Below are positions 1 to 13,659 of a stretch of 64,000 nucleotides of DNA, piece after piece. The stretch's first letter is position 1. The number at the start of each line of letters is the position of its first letter. Made by a program: the position numbers and the translations under genes. Origin of the DNA: Thereva unica (lineage: Eukaryota; Arthropoda; Insecta; Diptera; Therevidae); contig OX465281.1 in the NCBI GenBank assembly GCA_949987705.1, forward strand, positions 79,884,543-79,948,542, written 5' to 3'. The notes below the pieces were generated by a model that saw only the letters and a list, made by a program, of their open reading frames with translations, was not told where the DNA came from and did not search any database.

Positions 1-1049
1 TAAGGCACTGTAAAATCCTTATTTACGCTGATGACATCAAACTGTATCGCCACATAAGGAGTATAGAGGATTGCAAACTTCTGCAAGCAGATCTAAACAC
101 CTTCGATTCTTGGTGTTCCAACAACAACCTTGTGCTTAATATTAGTAAATGCGAGATCATGACTTTTTGTAGGAAACGTGGTGTTATAACTTTTGACTAT
201 ACTTTCCTTGACAACAAGGTCTTCCGTACTGAATCTGTTATCGATCTTGGGGTTAGGTTAGAAAGTAAGTTGGATTTCTCCACCCACATCAATTATATCT
301 CCTCCAACGGCAATTCAGTCCTGGGATTTATAAAAAGATGGTCCAAAGAGTTCAACAACCCCCTCGTCACTAAACACCTGTACGTATCTTTGGTTAGGCC
401 TTTGCTTGACTACGCTTCCCAGGTATGGTCTCCTTACTACTCCTCCCATGTTAGTAGAATCGAATCGGTTCAAAGGAAGTTCGTCCGATTTGCACTCAGC
501 CACCTCCCGTGGGATGACCCACGCGCTCTTCCGCCTTATGAGAACAGACTTAAATTGCTCAACTTAAGCTCCCTCCATAAGCGCCGTGAGGTCGCTGACG
601 TTATATTCGTTCATCGACTGATGAATGACAAAGCGGACTCTGGTTTCTTAAGAAACCGCGCGTCATTTAGAGTGAATAACTACAACCTGAGAGGTGAACC
701 TCTTTTGCACATTAGTTCCTCTAACACCAGTTATGGCATGTTCGAACCCGTTAATCGCATGCTTATAAATACTAACAACAATAGGAGTGTGTTTAGCTTG
801 CTAACCAGTGAAGTTGTCCTTAAAGGGACCCTTCTCAATGTGGCGTGACTCTCTGCGTGCCTCACTCCCTTTTTAGTTTTGCACGCTTCTCTGTTTAATG
901 TTTTTGATCTTTTATGTTTTAATATTTTATGTTTGCATGTCTCAGCTGAGCCACGGCAGTGGTAAATATTTCTCAGCTCTGCTGGGAAGTGCGCCTTCTG
1001 TCTTAGAAGGGAAACTCTATATATGTATATATACACATATATATATATA
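1..1049 (+). mobile_element. 5'-truncated LINE, 3' end (jockey/CR1-like)
   Basis: The window opens inside a non-LTR retrotransposon. Its reverse-transcriptase reading frame ends at 848. About 170 bp of 3' UTR follows and then an AT microsatellite tail of TATATGTATATATACAC type (1015-1049). A Helitron-like element begins exactly in this tail. A second short copy of the same 3' UTR lies at 6150-6212, on the far side of the inverted Helitron pair. Confidence 0.85.
3..848 (+). CDS. Reverse transcriptase C-terminal part (LINE, partial)
   Basis: This frame is open from the window edge to a TGA at 846-848, so the 5' part lies outside. The RT palm motif C is visible at once (ILIYADDIKLY, with YADD at 24-35). 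It is followed by the thumb and the C-terminal region usual in jockey/CR1-type LINEs, including VYLxxVRPLLDYASQVWSP-like wording and a YENRLKLLNLSSLHKRR block. No RNase H domain or C-terminal CCHC finger is present, which argues against I, LOA or R1 clades. A related but decayed C-terminus lies on the - strand at 42060-42520. The protein would copy LINE RNA at the target site. There are no internal stops in the visible 281 codons. Confidence 0.85.
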   Translation, partial: RHCKILIYADDIKLYRHIRSIEDCKLLQADLNTFDSWCSNNNLVLNISKCEIMTFCRKRGVITFDYTFLDNKVFRTESVIDLGVRLESKLDFSTHINYISSNGNSVLGFIKRWSKEFNNPLVTKHLYVSLVRPLLDYASQVWSPYYSSHVSRIESVQRKFVRFALSHLPWDDPRALPPYENRLKLLNLSSLHKRREVADVIFVHRLMNDKADSGFLRNRASFRVNNYNLRGEPLLHISSSNTSYGMFEPVNRMLINTNNNRSVFSLLTSEVVLKGTLLNVA

Positions 1050-1195
1050 CTAGCTGGGACCCGGTGCGCCTACGCTGCACCCATAAGTCAATAGTAAACA
1101 ATCAATAAAAACCATCCATTGACTTAATATTTTTCGAGATATGAATTTTACACAGATGAAATGCCTCAAAGAACATGGGTCTTGCGTCGGCCGCC

Positions 1196-2620
1196 ATGAA
1201 TCGGTATATTGAGTCTACTACATTGCTTATTGTATTCTACTTATCATACCCTTTCATTTGATACCCATGTTGAGGGGATTGTGAAGAAAGTGGTAATCCG
1301 GCCTCTTTAGACGGCCGCCATGGATCTAAAGACATATTTTGTATACTACATGGCTTATTGTATTCTCCTTAACATACCCTTTCATTTGATACCCATGTTG
1401 AGGTGGTTGTGAAGAAAGTGGTAATCCGGCCTCTTTAGACGGCCGCCATGGATCTAAAGATATATTTTGTATACTACATTGCTTATTGTATTCTACTTAT
1501 CATACCCTTTCATTTGATACCCATGTCGAGGTGGTTGTGAAGAAAGTGGTAATCCGGCCTCTTGAGACGGCCGCCATGGATCTAAAGATATATTTTGTAT
1601 ACTACATTGATTATTGTATTCTACTTATCATACCCTTTCATTTGATACCCATGTCGAGGTGGTTGTGAAGAAAGTGGTACCCCGCCCTCTTGAGACGGCC
1701 GCCATGGATCTAAAGACATATTTTGTATACTACATTGCTTATTGTATTCTTCTTAACATACCCTTTCATTTGATACCCATGTCGAGGTGGTTGTGAAGAA
1801 AGTGGTACCCCGCCCTCTTGAGACGGCCACCATGGATCTAAAGATATATTTTGTATACTACATTGCTTATTATATTCTACTTAACATACTCTTTCATTTG
1901 ATACCCATGTTGAGGTGGTTGTGAAGAAAGTGGTAATCCGGCCTCTTGAGACGGCCGCCATGGGTCTAAAGATATATTTTGTATACTACATTGCTTATTG
2001 TATTCTACTTATCATACCCTTTCATTTGATACCCATGTCGAGGTGGTTGTGAAGAAAGTGGTACCCCGCCCTCTTGAGACGGCCGCCATGGATCTAAAGA
2101 CATATTTTGTATACAAAATATAGTATAGTATATATACTACATTGCTTATTGTATTCTCCTTAACATACCCTTTCATTTGATACCGAGGTGGTTGTGAAGA
2201 AAGTGGTACCCCGCCCTCTTGAGACGGCCGCCATGGATCTAAAGATATATTTTGTATACTACATTGCTTATTATATTCTACTTAACATACCCTTTCATTT
2301 GATACCCATGTTGAGGTGGTTGTGAAGAAAGTGGTAATCCGGCCTCTTGAGACGGCCGCCATGGATCTAAAGATATATTTTGTATACTACATTGCTTATT
2401 GTATTCTACTTATCATACCCTTTCATTTGATACCCATGTCGAGGTGGTTGTGAAGAAAGTGGTGCACCACCCTCTTGAGACGGCCGCAATGGATCTAAAG
2501 ATATATTTTGTATACTACATTGCTTATTGTATTCTACTTATCATACCCTTTCATTTGATACCCATGTCGAGGTGGTTGTGAAGAAAGTGGTACACCACCC
2601 TCTTGAGACGGCCGCAATGG
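1196..2620 (-). repeat. 128-bp minisatellite array, arm 1 (about 11 units)
   Basis: CCATGG-anchored units recur at 1320, 1448, 1576, 1704, 1832, 1960 and 2088 with exact 128-bp spacing, then after a 145-bp unit at 2233, 2361, 2489 and 2617. The first (terminal) unit is 124 bp. Each unit contains TTTCATTTGATACCCATGT and GACGGCCGCCATGG. Two variants exist, one with GGTAATCCGG and the other with GGTACCCCGC. Short 60-aa open frames in the array are by-products of the repeat and not genes. Confidence 0.93.
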
Positions 2621-2694
2621 ATCATTTTAGTTTCAATAGCGTCATGGCCTACCTATTGTTTGACAGCTGCGTAAATTTTAAATTTTCATTAAAT

Positions 2695-3710
2695 GAGGAG
2701 TGTAGAATCAAAGTCCGCTATTTGCAAAAATCAAAAAATTTCAGCTGGCAATGCCATTTATTTCATATGGTATTTAGGGAGCCTTTGCATCCAAAATATG
2801 TCGCAATATCGTTTAAATTTATATAGATTTTTAATGTCAAAAAATAAGTGTAGTTTCAAAAGGCTCTTTTTAAACTTTTGTTGAGTCTGCAAAGTCCGCT
2901 CTTTTGCATTTTCTCAGTTCGCTTAACATCATACATTCAATTTCTCCCACAAATACTGACTATCTTATTTTTCCCCTAAAATGCAAGATGTGAGCAAATA
3001 ATTCTGACTCTCTCCCGACTCCTTTGTTTTTGTATTTAGTAAGACATGTTTTGCAAACATTTTTCTCCCTAGTATGCTGGTAGATTTCAACTTTGAACAC
3101 TTGCATGTGCGCTTTGCCGATCCGCATGGCAAGGTGCAATTCTCTGTTCAAACTTTGAACACATATTTAAAGTCTCGTGAATGGAGAAACCAAGAGGAAT
3201 TAATATTATATATATAAGAAAAAATGAATTATTTGAAGTTGAAGAAAATTCGTCCGAAGAAATTTGTGTCTTCGAAGAAGATTCAACATTAAAAATATAA
3301 TTATAATCACGCCATTTTCGTCAAGAAGAGACTGTTTCATTTTTTATTATATTTTTATATTTTGTTATGTTATTCTGAAAGAATTTTATGTTTTGTTATA
3401 ATAAATGTTTGTTTTATAAATAAATAGTTTGGTTTCAAAATCCGTTTCTTTTAACAATGGTAGTTTCAAAACCCGTTATTTTTAGTGTTTAGTTGCAAAA
3501 CACTTTCTTTTTAAATTTACAGTTTAAAAAAATATAGGTAAATGACGTGTTTTAGGAAAAATTTTTTGTGATTAAACTGCTATATCTATAGGCAATCGAA
3601 TATAATTGGTCTTTTTGAAAAATCTTCAAAATGAAAAAAATTACAAGTTTTTCGTGTTTTACTCAAAACCACTTAACATGCGAATAGCGGGCTTTGATTC
3701 TACACTCCTC
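2695..3710. mobile_element. 1,016-bp TIR element inserted in the Helitron arm
   Basis: The ends are GAGGAGTGTAGAATCAAAG (2695) and its inverted copy CTTTGATTCTACACTCCTC (ending 3710). The inverted repeat continues imperfectly to about 32 bp. AAAT precedes (2691-2694) and follows (3711-3714) the element. The other two Helitron copies give the empty site ATTAAATGTAATG, confirming a 4-bp TSD. The interior is AT-rich, has repeated GTTTCAAAA(T/C)CCG blocks and encodes no recognisable protein. The superfamily is not assigned; a 4-bp TSD fits Sola- or Chapaev-like groups. Confidence 0.82.
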
Positions 3711-3976
3711 AAATGTAATGATTCAATTTAATGACAATTTTACATTTGTCAAACAATAGGTAGGCCATGAAGCTATTGAAACTAAAATGAAGTGAAAATT
3801 CCTAAAATTACCATTTTTGTTTGGATTTTGCAGCTGTTTTTTTGGTTAAAGGTATAAAAAATAGCCTACGACCTATTCTCAGACCTACCAAATATACACA
3901 AAAAATTTCATGCAAATTGGTCAACCCGTTTCGGAGGAGTACGGTAACAAACACTGTGACACGAGATTTTTATAGA

Positions 3977-6148
<2,172 letters not shown>

Positions 6149-6149
6149 A

Positions 6150-6212
6150 TGTATATATAGATTTTCATGCTTTGCTGAAAAGTGCGCCTTCTGTGCTAGA
6201 AGGGTTAACTCT
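6150..6212 (+). mobile_element. LINE 3'-end fragment
   Basis: AAGTGCGCCTTCTGTGCTAG and AACTCTA match the 3' UTR of the LINE at 988-1016 with a few changes. It abuts the AT tract that follows Helitron copy 2 and lacks any coding part. It may be a second truncated copy or a displaced duplicate of the first. Confidence 0.7.
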
Positions 6213-6216
6213 AGAA

Positions 6217-6440
6217 AATCAATCTGTCCCTAAATGAGTGATCATTGGATTTGTGTATTCTACCTTTTTCAACCAAAATCAGGCCAATAAAACAGTTACT
6301 CACCAAAATAATTGGGTTTTACTTCTTAAATCTTTCATTATTCTGTTAACAGCTTCAATAGATACTACATATGTATATTTACCATGGTATTTTCATCCCA
6401 TTCACAGACAATCAACTTGCAGTCTTGTAACACTTGAGCT
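6217..6440 (+). repeat. Dispersed repeat, copy A (partner 24573-24815)
   Basis: TCAATCTGTCCCTAAA, the CAATAAAA...CTCACC block, CTGTTAAC.GCTTCAAT and CAGTCTTGTAA.ACTT appear in the same order here and at 24573-24815. Nothing coding is convincing in either copy. The family is not recognised. Confidence 0.65.
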
Positions 6441-6544
6441 TCGTGGCGATGATGAGTCACAATATTTTCTTTTAAATTCTATAACTTTTTTTCCTTCAAC
6501 TTTAACAAAAAAAAAATACTAATTTTTTTTAGAGGGTATCATTG

Positions 6545-7029
6545 CCCGGTGTTTCCACGAGACAGAAATCTTTCAGATATCTGTGCTGGCATTTCCAGAT
6601 TGCGTGAAAACGTTTCGTGGAGACGACTATGGCAGGACAGAAACATATGGCAAGACGGCTACGTCTTGAAACATGTTTTGGCATTGCCGTCTTGACATCT
6701 TTCATATTTTTCGAAAATTAAAATGGCGGGAATTGAAGTTTGATACACAAGCAATTGTTAGCGGTATTAAATATACCTATTATAAAATTAGAGAAAATAA
6801 TGAAATAAAATAATAATGGAATTATTTTAATAAATTTGCTTTGTTTGTACTCATTACAAATACTTTCATCACTGACATATCAATGACTTTCACAGTATGA
6901 CAGTTGGCAAATAATGAAATGTTAAAACTTCAGTCCTGCCAGAAGTGCCCACTCAAAAATAAATGTTTGTTCGATTCCATCTGGAAAGACAGAAATGTCT
7001 GGCTGACATCTGTCTCGTGGAGACACGGG
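6545..7029. mobile_element. About 485-bp TIR element (MITE-like)
   Basis: CCCGGTGTTTCCACGAGACA at 6545 is mirrored by TGTCTCGTGGAGACACGGG ending at 7029, with one indel and one mismatch in about 22 bp. Subterminal CGTGGAGACG/CACGAGACAG motifs repeat inside. The interior is non-coding. I could not fix the TSD. Confidence 0.6.
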
Positions 7030-7174
7030 AAAGTATGAAAGTGGCAGATTTTCTGAACATTTTTGTTACGATTTTACCTCCTACTTTCCTTAGAAATTAG
7101 CAATAAGAGGTAGGAAGTAATAATAGGGAATGAATGACTTTACGTCATAAGGAATGCCGATGTTTGAGTAATAA

Positions 7175-7480
7175 AATGGTTTCGCAATTTTTTGCGGGTT
7201 TTTAACCGACTTCAAAAAAAGAGGAGGTTACTCAATTCGACGTGTAGGTATTTTGTGGTCCTGTTCACGCATAACTTTGTAACCCAATAACTTTTTTGCT
7301 TTTTTTTTGGTTCATTTGAAGGGGGAGCTTCCCACGGTGGTCCCGTTAAATTTTTTCTAAATTCTGATAACGGAGTTCGAAGTTAGGCCGAAAAAACTGT
7401 TAAAATTCAACCTGTTAAAGTTCACCTAAACATTTCATGGGCACCGAACAAATTACTTTATTGTTGTAAGTCTGGCAGCA
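7175..7480 (+). repeat. AACCGACTTC-type interspersed repeat
   Basis: GCGGGTTTTTAACCGACTTC followed by an A-run, then GAGGAGGTTACTCAATTCGA, is wording common to many insect interspersed repeats. Part of it (ACCGACTTC...CCCGC) recurs in both arms of the 8264-8644 palindrome. No gene is visible here. Confidence 0.5.
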
Positions 7481-7715
7481 GGCCGATGGGTCAGTGGGTA
7501 GAGCGTCGGCTTCTCGGTTCAGCGTGGTGTGGCGTTTGCAGGTTCAATTCCCGGCCGGTTTTTTTCTTTTTCTCTTTTTCTTCTTTCTGAAATGATTTGT
7601 ATTAACATATTGGTCAGCAGCCTATAGCACTTGACATAGTGCAAAGGAAGTATTCTTGTCTGTGGGATCTGTGGGGTGCGAGTTCGATCCCGAGGGCTCG
7701 CGGTGCTTTTTTTTC
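7480..7715 (+). repeat. tRNA-like (SINE) sequences, two promoter-like halves
   Basis: GGGTCAGTGGGTAGAGCG (about 7488-7505) resembles a tRNA A box region and GGTTCAATTCCC (7541-7552) a B box, but the anticodon region is too long for a functional tRNA. A second B-box-like GAGTTCGATCCC lies at 7680-7691, before a T-run. These look like degenerate tRNA-derived SINE pieces, not tRNA genes. Confidence 0.45.
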
Positions 7716-8019
7716 TATATATCGACAAAATAATTATTTTTTAATTTCCTTCGGGGAATTTTGTTCCATATTAAACAAGTTTTCGACGTGAATGCTCTGT
7801 AAATTTGCTTCCAGAACAAAAGCCGATAAGAACGAAATTATGGCGAAATTTGCAGTTCAAAAAACTATTGTTTATATCGAATAAATAAATATACCATGAC
7901 GTGGATGAAGAATCAAAGAAGTTTAATGTTTACATTTAATTTCCCCGATATCAATGGCAACTTAACTTTTTATATGCCTTATATTATCTTGATCTGTATG
8001 TGTGTATAGTGTAAACAAA

Positions 8020-8200
8020 TCTTGCAACTTGATTTTGACCCAGTTCCATATAACCGATCAACTGCAAATTTTGCATATACCTATAGTTCGCATGACAATA
8101 CAATCTGCAATCAAATTTTGCAATTGCGCTCCCCGACCCCAGACATGGGTATCAAATGAAAAGGTGTGACAAGTAGAATACACTTCGCTATGTGGCGTCG
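8020..8200 (-). repeat. Repeat relic related to 25690-25880
   Basis: The reverse complement carries GATTGTATTGTCATGCGAAC and GATCGGTTATATGGAA in the same order as 25790-25860. It also has a stretch resembling the 128-bp minisatellite (GGGTATCAAATGAAAAGGT at 8146). It is a diverged relic of a repeat family that shares a module with the Helitron minisatellite. Confidence 0.65.
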
Positions 8201-8263
8201 TAAAAACGTAGGCTCCTTGCAATGACAGGCAATATTAAAAAATGAATGGACTAAAAAGCACGA

Positions 8264-8644
8264 AATAAAAAAAAATTTTAAAAACCGACTTCAGAAAAAA
8301 ACCCGCGATGCACAAAAAAGGATGAAATAATTGTTTGTAATTCTTAACAACATCAATCCAATAAGAATGGATCTAGAAAGAAGAATCACTTTTGAAGACG
8401 GTGCCAGGTAGTAGTTGACTTTGATTGCACTAACTCTTGCTTCGGCAATTGTTTACATTTCTTTGTTAGGCTTATGCCCTTAATATATCACCCACATGTG
8501 TTAGCACCGTCTTCAAAAGTGATTCTTCTTTCTAGATCCATTCTTATTGGATTGATGTTGTTAAGAATTACAAACAATTATTTCATCCTTTTTTGTGCAT
8601 CGCGGGTTTTTTTCTGAAGTCGGTTTTTAAAATTTTTTTTTATT
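8264..8644. repeat. Perfect palindrome, 141-bp arms, 99-bp loop
   Basis: Bases 8264-8404 and 8504-8644 are exact reverse complements as far as I can read them. The arms start AATAAAAAAAAATTTTAAAA and end GAAGACGGTGC at the loop. The loop (8405-8503) is unique and non-coding. There are no clear TSDs at the ends. Identical arms imply a recent origin or arm-to-arm gene conversion. A transcript would form a long hairpin. Confidence 0.93.
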
Positions 8645-9048
8645 CCTGTTATGCTAAGTTTTACAAGGTACGATATGGTTTAAAATGAAATTCTTTGAAT
8701 AATAACATGTATTAGTGACTTCAAATTTTTAAAATAATTTGTGTTAGGGCTGCACAAAAAAATGCTTTATTCAGTTATGGTAACTATCTAACAAAATACG
8801 GTGTATTCATTTTATTACAAGCGTTTGCAAGTTGTATAACTCATTTCCACCCACAACCCCTGCGAGGTTAGAGTTTGCTTTATATCTACTCCATTCTTGG
8901 CCTTTTTGAAGGGCTGTGGTGCAGCGGTTCATGATCAATTACTGGATATTTTTAGAAAGTCAAAGTTGAAATTTTGGTTTTTTAACAAAAAACTTTTGGC
9001 GCCATTTAGTCGACGCTTTCACTTCACATAGATTGTATTTCCAGTTCA
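8645..9048. other. Non-coding spacer
   Basis: About 400 bp of AT-rich sequence between the palindrome and the LINE tail. I see no gene, TIR or tandem repeat. A GGCTGTGGTGCAGCGGTTCA phrase (8913-8932) is faintly tRNA-like but has no B box. Confidence 0.5.
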
Positions 9049-12000
9049 TCATCATCATTGCGCTCCTTTAATCCCTTATGGGACATAGGGCGGAAACAGT
9101 TGCCCTCCAGCGGACTCTGTTTTGCGCGACAGCTCTCAGCTCCGACCAGGATCTCCCAGTTGTTGCGGCTTCTGCTAGTAGGATTCTCCTCCACATTGTT
9201 CTAGGTCTTCCGACTCGACGGGATCCTTGCGGATTACAGTCGAGGGCCTGTTTGGCTAGATTTTCGTTTTCACGTCGAAAGGTGTGGCAAACCCAATTCC
9301 ATTTCCTTCGTCTGATTTGGTCGTCTATCCTTTCTTGGCCGGCACGGCGCCATAGTTCTTCGTTTGAAATTCTATCCTGCCAGCGGATTTTTAGGATACG
9401 ACGCAGGCATCTGTTGATGAAGACTTGTAGGCGCCTTGATATGAATTGGGTGACTTTCCATGTTTCGCACGCGTACAAAAGAACTGCCTTAACGTTGAAG
9501 TTGAACAGCCGCAATTTGGTGCTAGCTGAGATCACCGTTGATCTCCATATGCGGAACAGGCATGCATATGCGCCTCGTGCTTTATTTATTCTGGAACCGA
9601 CATCTTCTTCTGCACCGCCATTTTCGATAATAATACCACCGAGGTAGCAGAATTTATCGACCAATTCCACGACACGGTTATTCAGCGCAGTCCGTTCAAT
9701 GGTGTTTGCATTTATCCGCATTTCTTTAGTGTTAGTTGGATTTAGCCTTAAGCCTGCTGAACTACTTTCTGTTGCCAAATTGTTCAACATGTTTTTGAGG
9801 TCCTGGTGTCTGTGGGCCAGCAAACAGACATCATCTGCGTAGTCGAGATCCTTAAGGCGGTCTAACGAACCCCATTGTATACCGCCTGTTCTACTATCTA
9901 GAGCGCCGACAAGGATGTCATTTATTACTATAAGAAATAGTAAAGGCGAGAGTAGGCATCCTTGTTGTACTCCTGAGCTCACCTCAAAGCTGTCGGAAAA
10001 TTTTCCATTATGGAGAACTCTGCATTTGGAATTGTTATAGGGCTTTTATCAATTCTATTATTTTATCAGGCAGTCCACGTCGCCGTAGTGCCTGCCATAT
10101 AAAGCCCCTATTGACCGAGTCGAACGCTTTCTCATAATCTACGAAAGCAAGGTAAAGGGGGATCGGAATTCAGTAGACTGCTCCACTATTATTCGTAATG
10201 TGTTTATATGATCAGATCAACACATGAGCGGCCCTTCCTGAATCCGGCCTGCTGCCTCCTAAGCGTTCGGTCTACTGCCTCACTTATCCTAGATAGTAAT
10301 ATATGGGACAAAATTTTGCCCACAGTAGATAGTAAACAGATGCCTCTCCAGTTGTCGCATATTGTTAGGTCCCCCTTTTTTGGTATTTTGACTATGATAC
10401 CTTCCGTCCAATCCTCCGGAAAGGTACAGGTGTTCCATGCTATTTCCAGGATTGGCTGAAGCGCATCTGCTATGAGGCTTAAATCGGCTTTCAACAATTC
10501 TGGCGGGATGCCATCTTTTCCAGCTGCTTTACCAGTGGCCATCGCATGAATTGCGGTTACTATTTCCGTCATGGATGGGGCCCGGGTGGTGATTCTTATT
10601 GGCTCTGCATTGTTGCTGGTTTCCTGAGGTTCCTGTGTAAATGAACCATTCAGGGCGACGAAGAAGTAATCTCTCCATCTTTGGAGCTGCTCCTCGTCGC
10701 TGCACAGCAGCCTTCCATCCGCACTCTTAACGTCATGCTTTTTAGTAGAGTGCTTTCCCGTGAGCTGTTTAGTAATTTGGTACAGCACCTTACTGTTGCC
10801 TGTGTTTGCCGCGTTTTCCGCTTTTTCTGCGAGCTCATTAATCTGCTGCCTTTTATTACGCCGGACACTTCTCTTTAACTCCCGGTGTAATTGGGAGTAT
10901 TCCCTTTCCAGTTGGTAACGTCGTTCAGGGTCGCTTGTAGAGTTTACGTTATTTTTTAGGGCTCTCCTGCGTTCTATTTTTTGCCAGGTTATGTCCGAGA
11001 TCCAGTGTTGCTGGTTTCTTTGGACATAACCGATGCTCGTTTCCGCAGCCGTCAATATTGCGCCCTTTGTCCTATTCCACAATTTGGGTCGTCAGAAACG
11101 TTGTGCTGGTTTAATATTTGTTGTAGGTTTCCAGCAAATTCCCGCTTTTTAACGCTCTCCCGCAGAAGATCTACGTTGAACCGTCTACGGTTTATAGCAT
11201 CGCGTTGTACGTTTCTGATTGCGGCGATTTTAAGGCGAATAGTTGCTACTACCAAGTGGTGGTCGCTTCCGGTGTCTGCTCCCCTGAAACTCCTGGCATC
11301 CTCAAGGATAGTTCTCCATCTGCGGCTGACGGCCACATGATCTATCTGATTTCTCGTTCTACCATCGGGCGATACCCAGGTCTCTTTGTGTATCTTCTTG
11401 TGACAAAAGTAAGTTCCACCTACCATGAGTTGGTGGGAGCTACAGAAGTCAACGAAAAGCTCACCATTGTTATTGGTAACTTGGCTTAGACCTTGATTTC
11501 CAATTGTTTGTTCAAGGCCGGGGTTGTCACGGCCGATTTGTGCGTTTAAGTCACCCATTAATACAATGATGTCTCCCCTTGGAATAGAGCGAAAAACCTC
11601 ATTCAGCCGCAAATAGAACTCGTCTTTGATGTCATCTTCAGCGTCTTCATTTAGAGCATAGCATTGGACTACCGTAGTACTTCTTAGTCTGGTACACAGG
11701 CGCACGGTAATAATCCTCTCAGAAACTGGTGACCTGCTAATGAGGCTGGACCTGGCTTCTTTGGTGAGTATTACGCCAACGCCACTACTACGGCTTTCAG
11801 TTTCGTTTCTACCAGAATATAAGAAGGACTCACCGTTTGGGCAGATATGTTCCCCCGCATCGGGCCATCTGGTCTCACGATCTTGATTTTATATCGATTC
11901 ATCTCGTTGAGGACTTCATCCAGCCGTCCCTCGGCCAGCAGTGTTCTCACATTCCATGATCCGATTCGTGTCCTTGTTCGAAAAGCAAAGGTCGTCGTCG

Positions 12001-12074
12001 TATTGTCCATCCGGTTCCGAGGCATTGTTTGCCGATTCGTAGCAATGATATTTTTTATGGGAGCGGGTTGCTAA
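9049..12074 (-). pseudogene. LINE with AP endonuclease and reverse transcriptase, decayed
   Basis: Read right to left: an endonuclease domain starts near 11965 (IGSWNVRTL) and has LMGDLNAQIG (about 11550) and SDHHLVVATI (about 11245). A basic linker follows, then RT motifs IVKIPKKGD, QQAGFRKGRSC (about 10240), YEKAFDSV (about 10125), GVQQGCLLSPLLF (about 9960) and LDYADDVCLL (about 9840). The C-terminus has the RRKWNWVCHTFRR and GSRRVGRPRTMWRR wording of a widespread endonuclease-RT LINE group. The frame changes between blocks ending at 11771, 11052, 10204 and 9068, and there are stops, so it cannot make one protein. A (TGA)n tail lies at 9049-9062. Clade assignment (RTE/CR1-like) is uncertain. 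Confidence 0.88.
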
Positions 12075-12935
12075 CCCTCAGCCCAACCGACTTAAACCTC
12101 TGTTTTGTGGCGCAGAGAGCTCGCCATTCGCCCATCTCCCGTTAGCTCCTTCCGAAGAAGTACCCCAGGGAGCACCGCGGGGAGGTGGGATTAGGACTTG
12201 CTACCAGGTCTGCTAGGTGTTCGTCTGCAGTGACTTTTCTCGGGTTTCGGCAGAGGAGGCAAATCGGGTACCATCACTTTCCGAGGTCTTTGTTAGCCGT
12301 TTGCCCCCCAATTTCCAGTTGTCCTAGATAAAACTTTTTTTGAGCACTGCCTGCCTTCGGTTTCCATACGGGATTATATCTCCCTTTGCAAGCCTTTATG
12401 GGCTGGGGCCTCATAAGGATTCGATGCTGATTTTAGGGTCACATCCCCGCCTGTAGCGGCAATAGAGGAAGCATGTCTTCTCAAAGTTGCTTCCCTGACG
12501 TTTTGCCAACAGCTCCACCTTCGTTGGAGACTAGTTGGTTGTTTGTATTGAATTTTTGGGCATTAGGGCTTGCCCCACCTAGTAAGGTTGAGATGGTGGA
12601 GAGTTACCTTCTCGTTAAAGGAGGCTTCTCCTACCATCAGCCCAAAATTGGAGTGTTCACCATCCTGACAACATCACCTTTTTGAATTTTATGCGGTGCA
12701 CTTTGTGGAGTATTCTCCACTCCTACACCCTTAGGGTCTTCTTTTGGACCCCTATCCTTTTCAATATAAGCCAGTGAGGTCTTCTCTGGCTGCCGCGAAG
12801 TACCCGATTACAAAAAGGCTGCGCGGCAGCTTGTTACCGTCTACAGCAACAAGTCTTGCTTCTTCCAGAGCTTAAGGGGGCCCACATCATAGGGGGCGCA
12901 CCGACCCCTGGGGACTATCGCCTATCGCTATCGCC
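12075..12935 (-). other. Probable LINE 5' UTR / ORF1-region remnants
   Basis: This GC-richer stretch directly precedes the endonuclease frame on the - strand. It contains no long frame and no recognisable domain. Its base composition and position suggest the 5' part of the same or a nested LINE. Confidence 0.4.
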
Positions 12936-13340
12936 TCCAGTAGCTTTTTTGCACGTTAACTAGTTGTTTCTGATATTTGACCTAAGGTTGTCTTTGGAGT
13001 CGTTCTAGATTTCATTAAGGGTGCGTCCGACTTTTCTGAAGACTTTTCAAACCATATGGCCAAAGCCTTCGCCCTTTTCGAGGATCTAACCTTCTTCTTA
13101 TTAAGAAAATCGGTTTCCTTTTCTTCCTCGGGGCCCACGCCAACCCTACCAGCCTCCACGCGGGAGTAGCTAGCTTCCCGATATCACGTATAACGTTTTC
13201 TGGCTGCGCCACCCCGTCTTCTGAAAGCGGTCGTTTTTGCGAGTCGCCTCTCCGATTAGGTGCACTAACTTTAGCAGGATATCTAAGGAGATCTCCCAAT
13301 GATGGAGTGATTTCATCGTACTCCATCCCTGAGTGTAGGG
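12936..13340 (-). pseudogene. Gag-like (ORF1) fragment of a LINE, frameshifted
   Basis: Two overlapping - strand frames (13326-13015 and 13159-12956) are rich in Lys, Arg, Glu and Ser. One has KKKVRSSKRAKALAIWFEKS and ends SETTS. Such basic, low-complexity segments are typical of LINE ORF1 N-termini. No CCHC knuckles are visible. A frameshift between the two frames near 13150 seems likely. The link to the 9-12 kb LINE is inferred from order and strand only. Confidence 0.35.
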
Positions 13341-13659
13341 GCTCAGACTGCCCTCCCTGAAGAAGAATCCCGAAAACTCTCCTTCACTGGGACCACATTC
13401 GACATCTTATAGGTCGTCCTTTTGGGAGCTGTTAAAACCCCAGAAATGTGGAGTGTTAAGAAGTGCTCCATCTTCAAAAGTTTTTTTAAGATACTTTTAT
13501 ATTGGACCTCGAGCAGGATGTGGCTTAAGGCCACGTACGATCGGTCTTGGAGTCAGTGTTCCTTGCTTGTGCCGTGTTCGAATCATATTGATGAGTACAT
13601 GGTCTTGGCTAGATACAAACAACGCCCTCAAAAAGCACCATCAAAATTATATTATTTGC

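Larger units (their letters stand above)
1050..3976 (-). mobile_element. Non-autonomous Helitron-like element, copy 1 (inverted arm)
   Basis: Read on the - strand, the element begins TCTATAAAAATCTCG after an A (3976-3975) and ends CCCAGCTAG before a T (1053-1050). That is the TC...CTAG, A|T-insertion pattern of Helitrons. A small hairpin (GGTGC-9 nt-GCACC) sits just before the 3' end, as expected. Internally it has a short palindromic block (2621-2694 plus 3711-3797) and eleven 128-bp minisatellite units. A 1,016-bp foreign TIR element interrupts it at 2695-3710. No Rep/helicase is encoded, so it would need a helper. A Helentron/DINE-1-type relative is an alternative to a canonical Helitron. 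Confidence 0.7.

Noticed and set aside
7480..7715. Functional tRNA genes
   Set aside because: The distance between the A and B boxes is abnormal in the first, and the second lacks an A box.
9078..9647. 189-aa frame on the + strand
   Set aside because: It is the antisense shadow of the LINE reverse transcriptase, which has recognisable motifs on the - strand.
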